Positions 7,274-11,546 of a stretch of DNA of 11,546 bases are shown in pieces. Origin of the DNA: Polynucleobacter sp. (GTDB lineage: Bacteria; Pseudomonadota; Gammaproteobacteria; Burkholderiales; Burkholderiaceae); contig JALRHB010000032.1 of the NCBI GenBank assembly GCA_023253245.1, forward strand, positions 1 through 11,546, written 5' to 3'. Under the pieces are notes generated by a model. That model made no database searches. It saw only the letters and a program-made list of their open reading frames with translations, and was not told the origin of the DNA. Made by a program: the position numbers and the translations under genes. The first letter of the stretch is position 1. Every line of letters starts with the position of its first letter.

Positions 7274-8658
7274 TGTTCAATAAGAGCCTTATGCGGTTCG
7301 CTAAACTCCTTTGTCTACTTTGGCTTAGTTGGTCCTTTACTGCCACAGCAATATCTTTAGGTTCACCAAGGTTATTATCAAAACCCGGTGACCCTCTCAA
7401 GGTGGAGTTCCCTGTTCGGGTCGGGGATGATGAAAAGTCGACATTAGAGACTTTATCTGTAAGCCCATCCAATCTAGCGCTCTATGAGCGTTTAGGCGTC
7501 TCTCGCAAGTTATTGGATTTCAACCCACAGGCGATGATTATTCTCAATCAACAGCAAAAACTGTTGGTGTTATTAGAAACTGTTGAGCCTGTTCCGATTA
7601 CAGATGATCCCTTTTTAGATGTATTGCTCAATCTCAAGTGGTCCACAGGTAGCTCCACCAAAGCATATACCTTGCTATTGGGTGATGTGCAAAAGATATC
7701 CGTTCGATCTGGTCAAACTTTATCTGAGATTGCTGCTCAATTAGCGCCTCAATTGGGTGATGTGACGCTTGATCAAACGATGATGGCATTGTTTAAAGCC
7801 AATCCAGATGCGTTTGCAAGTGGCAGTATTAATCGGTTAGAGGCAGGAGCCGAGCTTACTAGGCCAAGTCAAGCTTTATTGCGTTCAATTAGCCCTGTGC
7901 AGGCTAGTGAATTTGTTGCTGAATCATATGCCCAATGGCAGGGTGAAAAGGCATCCAAGGATGGTGTACTCATAGCATCATCCAACCCAAAGAGTTCTGA
8001 TTTACCAGCGCAAAATCGCCTAAAAATTGGCTCTAGTGTTGATAGCGATGCCCAAGAGCTTCGTTATGCTGAAGAACTGGTGGCGCAAGAACGTGCTTTG
8101 GAGCAAACTCGCGCAAGAGTTGCTGAGTTAGAAAAAAATATTGCTGATCTACAAGTGCTTTTAGATCAGGCCAAAGGCAAGTCTCAGAATACTGCCAATC
8201 AGGGGGCAAATAATAGTTTGGGCACTTACGCCCCAATCTTATTAACCTTGGTTTTGATGGGTCTTACTGGTCTGTTGTTGTGGTTTTTGGCAAAGAATGC
8301 TCGACGCTCTGAAGCGCATGAGTTTTCAAAAGCTGGGGCATCAGCTCATTCATCTCATAAGCAGCAAACCATATCTACTCATGAAATCCCAGAGCGCGCT
8401 AAGGCATTACTTGCAAGTATTGATTTAGACCTTACTCCAGTTAAGTCTGCTTCTGAAGAACTGCAAAAGGTAGCCAACCCAATGGCAGATGCACTACGGG
8501 TAAAGTTCAATTTAGCTAAGGCCTACATTACCATTGAGGATTTTCCTGCAGCAAGAAAATCTCTTGAAGAAATCACTGCTATTGGAATTGATATTGATCC
8601 GGTGATTACCTTAGAAGCCCAAGCTTTATTGCTCGATTTATCACAGCGAAATACTTAA
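7273..8658 (+). CDS. fimV: FimV-like inner-membrane protein (short form)
   Basis: FimV/HubP/TspA proteins are polar, peptidoglycan-associated membrane proteins; in Pseudomonas FimV is needed for type IV pilus assembly and twitching. In this 461-residue product I see, in order: a signal peptide (1-26, probable cleavage after ATA at 24-26); the FimV N-terminal region beginning SLGSPRLLSKPGDPL; and a degenerate LysM-like segment (about 139-198, VRSGQTLSEIA...ANPDAF...INRLEAGAELTRP). Then come a Glu/Ala/Gln-rich coiled coil (about 258-302), one membrane helix (321-340) followed by NARR, and a C-terminal FimV/TPR-like motif (about 406-455, FNLAKAYITIEDFPAARKSLEEI). Pseudomonas FimV exceeds 900 residues, so the cytoplasmic part is greatly shortened. 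ATG 7273 overlaps the asd stop. ATG 7291, with AAGAG four bases upstream, is a credible alternative and keeps the signal peptide. A TTG at 7270 was not preferred. Confidence 0.85.
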   Translation: MFNKSLMRFAKLLCLLWLSWSFTATAISLGSPRLLSKPGDPLKVEFPVRVGDDEKSTLETLSVSPSNLALYERLGVSRKLLDFNPQAMIILNQQQKLLVLLETVEPVPITDDPFLDVLLNLKWSTGSSTKAYTLLLGDVQKISVRSGQTLSEIAAQLAPQLGDVTLDQTMMALFKANPDAFASGSINRLEAGAELTRPSQALLRSISPVQASEFVAESYAQWQGEKASKDGVLIASSNPKSSDLPAQNRLKIGSSVDSDAQELRYAEELVAQERALEQTRARVAELEKNIADLQVLLDQAKGKSQNTANQGANNSLGTYAPILLTLVLMGLTGLLLWFLAKNARRSEAHEFSKAGASAHSSHKQQTISTHEIPERAKALLASIDLDLTPVKSASEELQKVANPMADALRVKFNLAKAYITIEDFPAARKSLEEITAIGIDIDPVITLEAQALLLDLSQRNT

Positions 8659-8664
8659 AGGATT

Positions 8665-9489
8665 ATGCGTATTGCTCTTGGCCTTCAATACGATGGTGGC
8701 CGTTACTCCGGTTGGCAATTCCAGCCCAATCAAATCACAGTTCAGGGCGAATTAGAAATAGCCTTAGCCCAATTTATTGGTGCTGATAAGCTAGGAATCG
8801 ATCCTGTGCGAGTGATTACTGCAGGTAGAACTGATGCGGGGGTGCATGCTTTAGGGCAAGTGGTGCATTTTGATACTCCTGTTGAACGAGAACCATATTC
8901 TTGGGTAAGAGGCGTGAATTGTTACCTGCCCCCTTCGGTTGTTGTGAATTGGGCTCAGTCTGTCCCCGCCCAATTTAGTGCTCGGTCTTCTGCTTGTGAA
9001 CGAACTTATTTATATGCTCTGTATGCTGGACCCAGTCGATCCCCTATGTGTGATGGGACGGCGGGGTATTTGATGTTGCCTCCCAAAAAATGGTTTGATG
9101 TAGAGGCAATTAAACAAGCTGCTCAATATTTAATTGGTGAGCATGACTTTACTTCTTTTCGATCTTCAGAGTGCCAAAGCAAGACGCCTGTCAAAACCAT
9201 CTATTCAATAGATATTTTTGCTGATGAACCTTGGTTGTATTTCAAAATTAGAGGAAATGCATTTTTGCATCATATGGTTCGAAATCTGGTGGGGTCTTTT
9301 TTACATATCGGGGTCGGACGGCAACCCGCTCAGTGGATGCAAAGTTTGTTATTGGCTAAAAATCGAAGCTTAGCTGCCCCAACATTTTCCCCGGCAGGGC
9401 TTTATTTGCTCAAAGTTGCTTATCCAGAGCACTTTAATATTCCGCAGCCCTATCTGGCCAATTCTTGGTTGCCAAAATACCTATTCTAG
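8665..9489 (+). CDS. truA: tRNA pseudouridine(38-40) synthase
   Basis: TruA isomerises uridines 38-40 in the anticodon arm of many tRNAs to pseudouridine. The 274-residue protein matches the family (E. coli 270). The N-terminal LQYDGGRYSGWQFQP (7-21) is typical, and the catalytic aspartate is D57 in TAGRTDAGVHALGQV. The central RTYLYAL and the C-terminal half (GEHDFTSFRSSECQSKTPV, then FLHHMVRNLVG) are also standard family blocks. A good AAAGGA at 8657-8662 overlaps the fimV stop codon and lies two bases before the ATG, an unusually tight spacing. Placement after asd-fimV and before trpF is a conserved arrangement in Pseudomonas and Burkholderiales, not evidence of a functional link to those pathways. 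Confidence 0.96.
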   Translation: MRIALGLQYDGGRYSGWQFQPNQITVQGELEIALAQFIGADKLGIDPVRVITAGRTDAGVHALGQVVHFDTPVEREPYSWVRGVNCYLPPSVVVNWAQSVPAQFSARSSACERTYLYALYAGPSRSPMCDGTAGYLMLPPKKWFDVEAIKQAAQYLIGEHDFTSFRSSECQSKTPVKTIYSIDIFADEPWLYFKIRGNAFLHHMVRNLVGSFLHIGVGRQPAQWMQSLLLAKNRSLAAPTFSPAGLYLLKVAYPEHFNIPQPYLANSWLPKYLF

Positions 9490-9523
9490 GTAATGGAGTC
9501 ATTTAAGGCTTATTATTTGCAGC

Positions 9524-10198
9524 ATGGGCTTACTTAATTACTCTGCAGGGCATACCAGGGTCAAAATCTGTGGTCTCAAGACGCCTGCGGATATTGATGC
9601 TGCGGTAGAAGCTGGGGTTGATGCTGTAGGTTTTGTTTTTTACCCTCCTAGCCCGAGGGCTGTAACCCCTAATATTGCAGCCTCTTTGATATCTCGCCTG
9701 CCAGCCGGGGTTGATGCTGTGGGTTTGGTTGTAAATTCTTCAGAAGCTGAGTTTGAGGCAATTAGGGCGGTTGCCCCCATTACTTTATGGCAATTTCACG
9801 GGGATGAGTCACCTCTTGAATGTCAAAGGCTGGCGGCAGGCCTTCCGTGGATGAAAGCAGCCCGTATTGGGGTGCAATTCCCTTTTGAGGATTTTTCCCT
9901 ACAATATGGCCATGCAAATGCCTTTTTGCTCGATGCTCTAGTTGAGGGTTACGGGGGAGGGGGCGTTCCCTTTGATTGGCAAGGAATACCACAAGCATGG
10001 ATAAGCGCAAACGCGCCTCGGGTCGTTTTGAGTGGTGGATTGAACATTCGCAACGTGGGCGAGGCAATTGCTCGTCTGCATCCTTGTGCGGTTGACGTCT
10101 CGAGCGGCGTTGAAATTAGTAAGGGTGTAAAAGATCACGCTCTGATGCAGCAGTTTATCCAAGCAGTGCGTGCAGCCGATGCAAATGCATCATCCTAA
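9524..10198 (+). CDS. trpF: Phosphoribosylanthranilate isomerase
   Basis: TrpF converts N-(5'-phosphoribosyl)anthranilate to the carboxyphenylamino-deoxyribulose phosphate in tryptophan synthesis. It is a (beta-alpha)8 barrel of 224 residues, here a separate protein rather than fused to TrpC as in E. coli. The general base is C16 in TRVKICGLK and the general acid is D137 in FLLDAL. The phosphate-binding ends are LSGGL (169-173) and DVSSGVE (191-197), and GVDAVGFVFYPPSPR (31-45) is also standard. A glycine run, YGGGGVPFDW (143-152), replaces the more usual YGGTG-type loop. The ATG at 9524 lacks a well-spaced Shine-Dalgarno sequence; AAGG at 9505-9508 is 15 bases away. An in-frame stop at 9491 excludes longer forms, so this start is the only ATG that fits. 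The gene contains a near-identical 27-base direct repeat, described separately. Confidence 0.95.
   Translation: MGLLNYSAGHTRVKICGLKTPADIDAAVEAGVDAVGFVFYPPSPRAVTPNIAASLISRLPAGVDAVGLVVNSSEAEFEAIRAVAPITLWQFHGDESPLECQRLAAGLPWMKAARIGVQFPFEDFSLQYGHANAFLLDALVEGYGGGGVPFDWQGIPQAWISANAPRVVLSGGLNIRNVGEAIARLHPCAVDVSSGVEISKGVKDHALMQQFIQAVRAADANASS
9611..9637 (+). repeat. trpF: Direct repeat copy 1 within trpF
   Basis: This 27-base unit encodes AGVDAVGFV around the second beta strand of the TrpF barrel. It matches the unit at 9704-9730 at 24 of 27 positions and is in the same reading phase, 93 bases (31 codons) upstream. Two of the three differences are synonymous; the third changes Phe to Leu. Confidence 0.7.
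9704..9730 (+). repeat. trpF: Direct repeat copy 2 within trpF
   Basis: This unit encodes AGVDAVGLV at the third beta strand of the TrpF barrel and pairs with the copy at 9611-9637 (24 of 27 bases identical, same phase). It may reflect ancient barrel half-unit similarity, a local copying event, or chance aided by identical codon choice. Confidence 0.7.
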
Positions 10199-10226
10199 TT
10201 TGCTGTGAATAATCAAAGAGGTAGTT

Positions 10227-11420
10227 ATGTACGATAAGCCAGATGCAAGAGGACATTTTGGTCCCTACGGCGGTGTATTTGTTTCAGAGACATTAATGTT
10301 TGCTTTGGATGAACTTAAAGCGGCTTATGCAAAATATCAACATGATCCAGAATTTTTAGAAGAGTTTCATTACGAGCTAAAGCATTTTGTTGGTCGCCCA
10401 TCTCCTGTGTATCACGCCAAGCGTTGGAGCGAGATGTTGGGCGGTGCGCAGATTTACCTGAAGCGTGAAGATTTAAATCATACTGGGGCACACAAAATTA
10501 ATAATGTGATTGGTCAAGCCATGTTGGCCAAGCGCATGGGTAAGCCCCGAATTATTGCTGAAACAGGGGCAGGTCAACATGGCGTAGCCACTGCAACAAT
10601 CTGCGCTCGCTTTGGTTTGGATTGCACGGTTTACCAGGGCTCAGTTGACGTAGCACGTCAAGCGCAAAACGTATTTCGTATGAAATTGCTTGGTGCAAAA
10701 GTGGTACCTGTCGAATCGGGAACGAAGACTCTCAAAGATGCACTCAATGAAGCGATGCGCGATTGGGTAACCAACGTTGAAAATACCTTTTACATTATTG
10801 GTACTGTTGCTGGTCCACATCCATATCCCATGATGGTGAGAGATTTCCAAAGTGTGATCGGCGAGGAATGTAAAGTCCAGATGCCAGAGATGACTGGGCG
10901 GCAGCCAGACTTTGTGCTTGCTTGCGTCGGTGGTGGATCAAATGCAATGGGTATTTTTTACCCCTATATTGATTTCCCAGAAGTTCAACTCGTTGGTGTT
11001 GAGGCCGCCGGTCATGGCTTGGGAAGTGGTCTTCATTCGGCGGCCCTATGTGTTGGTAAGCCGGGTGTGTTGCATGGTAACCGTACCTACTTGTTGCAAG
11101 ATGAGAATGGTCAAATTTCAGAGACGCATTCGGTTTCTGCGGGAATGGATTATCCCGGTGTTGGTCCAGAGCATGCTTGGCTAAAAGATTCGGGCCGTGC
11201 TGATTATGTTGCCATTACTGATGAAGAGGCACTTCAGGCATTTCATGATTGCTGTCGCATTGAGGGGATCATTCCAGCCTTGGAATCATCACATGCGATT
11301 GCTTATGCCTGTAAGTTGGCCAAGACGCTTCCAAAAGATAAGACAATCTTGGTTAATTTATCTGGCCGTGGTGATAAAGATATGCACACTGTTGCTCAGG
11401 CAACAGGCTCTGAAGGCTAG
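10227..11420 (+). CDS. trpB: Tryptophan synthase beta chain
   Basis: TrpB is the PLP-dependent subunit that joins indole, tunnelled from TrpA, to serine to make tryptophan. The 397-residue product matches the family (Salmonella 397). The PLP lysine is K90 in HTGAHKINN, the catalytic glutamate is E112 in AETGAGQHG, the cofactor phosphate loop is GGGSNAMG (235-242) and the pyridine-nitrogen serine is S379 in LSGRGDKD. AAAGAGG at 10215-10221, five bases before the ATG, is the best ribosome binding site of the trp segment. The gene follows trpF by 28 bases. Its last codons and stop lie within a potential stem-loop before trpA. No leader peptide or attenuator is seen upstream. Confidence 0.98.
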   Translation: MYDKPDARGHFGPYGGVFVSETLMFALDELKAAYAKYQHDPEFLEEFHYELKHFVGRPSPVYHAKRWSEMLGGAQIYLKREDLNHTGAHKINNVIGQAMLAKRMGKPRIIAETGAGQHGVATATICARFGLDCTVYQGSVDVARQAQNVFRMKLLGAKVVPVESGTKTLKDALNEAMRDWVTNVENTFYIIGTVAGPHPYPMMVRDFQSVIGEECKVQMPEMTGRQPDFVLACVGGGSNAMGIFYPYIDFPEVQLVGVEAAGHGLGSGLHSAALCVGKPGVLHGNRTYLLQDENGQISETHSVSAGMDYPGVGPEHAWLKDSGRADYVAITDEEALQAFHDCCRIEGIIPALESSHAIAYACKLAKTLPKDKTILVNLSGRGDKDMHTVAQATGSEG

Positions 11421-11434
11421 TAGCTTTCCTTCAG
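11410..11434 (+). other. Inverted repeat spanning the trpB stop codon
   Basis: CTGAAGG (11410-11416) and CCTTCAG (11428-11434) are perfect 7-base inverted repeats around an 11-base loop that contains the trpB TAG. A competing smaller hairpin (GAAGGCT with AGCTTTC, three-base loop, one G-U pair) uses part of the same bases. No T-run follows, so this does not look like a rho-independent terminator. It could affect trpB-trpA coupling or message stability, or be incidental. Confidence 0.45.
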
Positions 11435-11457
11435 CCTAATAATTCTTCCGCACACTT

Positions 11458-11546
11458 ATGTCTAAAATTACCGCTCTATTTAATGAACTAAAAGCCACTG
11501 GTAAAAAAGGTTTGATTCCTTTTATTACTGCTGGCGATCCTGATCC
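11458..11546 (+). CDS. trpA: Tryptophan synthase alpha chain, N-terminal 29 codons (3' end outside window)
   Basis: The frame opens at ATG 11458 and runs off the window. The visible residues begin MSKITALFNELKATGKKG and continue to LIPFITAGDPD, the canonical TrpA N-terminus (compare the F.AYFTAGDP block of the family). TrpA cleaves indole-3-glycerol phosphate to indole and glyceraldehyde 3-phosphate in complex with TrpB. Of the family's catalytic Glu/Asp pair, neither can be judged from these residues. It lies 37 bases after trpB, and no Shine-Dalgarno sequence is evident in the pyrimidine-rich stretch before the ATG. About 235-240 residues are expected beyond the edge. Confidence 0.93.
   Translation, partial: MSKITALFNELKATGKKGLIPFITAGDPD

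Noticed and set aside
7270..8658. TTG start for fimV at 7270
   Set aside because: ATG follows at once at 7273 and another at 7291 has a better Shine-Dalgarno sequence, so the TTG adds nothing.

Overview
The window is a dense, single-strand block of core metabolic genes from a proteobacterium. All fourteen genes (twelve complete, two cut by the window edges) are on the + strand, and no gap exceeds about 65 bases. The gene order (sdhA-sdhB-sdhE-gltA, leuC-lipoprotein-leuD-leuB, asd-fimV-truA, trpF-trpB-trpA), the protein sequences and the moderate G+C content point to Betaproteobacteria, order Burkholderiales. The low G+C for that order and the compactness suggest a Polynucleobacter-like freshwater bacterium. 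That genus assignment is inferred from sequence feel and was not tested by a search.

Layout: bases 1-2667 hold the end of the succinate dehydrogenase operon (sdhA 3' end, sdhB, the flavinylation factor sdhE) and citrate synthase gltA. After only 18 bases come the leucine genes leuC, leuD and leuB (2686-6078). A small secreted lipoprotein of entericidin type sits between the two isopropylmalate isomerase subunits. Next is asd (6116-7273), the branch point to Lys/Thr/Met. It is translationally coupled to a short FimV-like membrane protein (7273-8658), then truA (8665-9489). The final part is the tryptophan segment trpF, trpB and the first 29 codons of trpA.

How it works together: SdhAB(E) and GltA belong to the TCA cycle. 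LeuC/LeuD/LeuB carry out the isomerisation and oxidative decarboxylation steps of leucine synthesis, Asd makes aspartate semialdehyde, and TrpF, TrpB and TrpA act late in tryptophan synthesis. FimV and TruA are linked to this block by long-conserved gene order rather than by pathway. Short gaps and overlaps (ATGA, TGATG) suggest co-transcription over long stretches. I found no convincing promoter or rho-independent terminator.

I see no mobile element, CRISPR array, tRNA, rRNA or sign of recent transfer, and no evidence of a novel system. The points most worth a second look are the lipoprotein inside the leu operon, the shortened FimV, an in-frame direct repeat in trpF, a stem-loop across the trpB stop codon, and several starts without a clear Shine-Dalgarno sequence.
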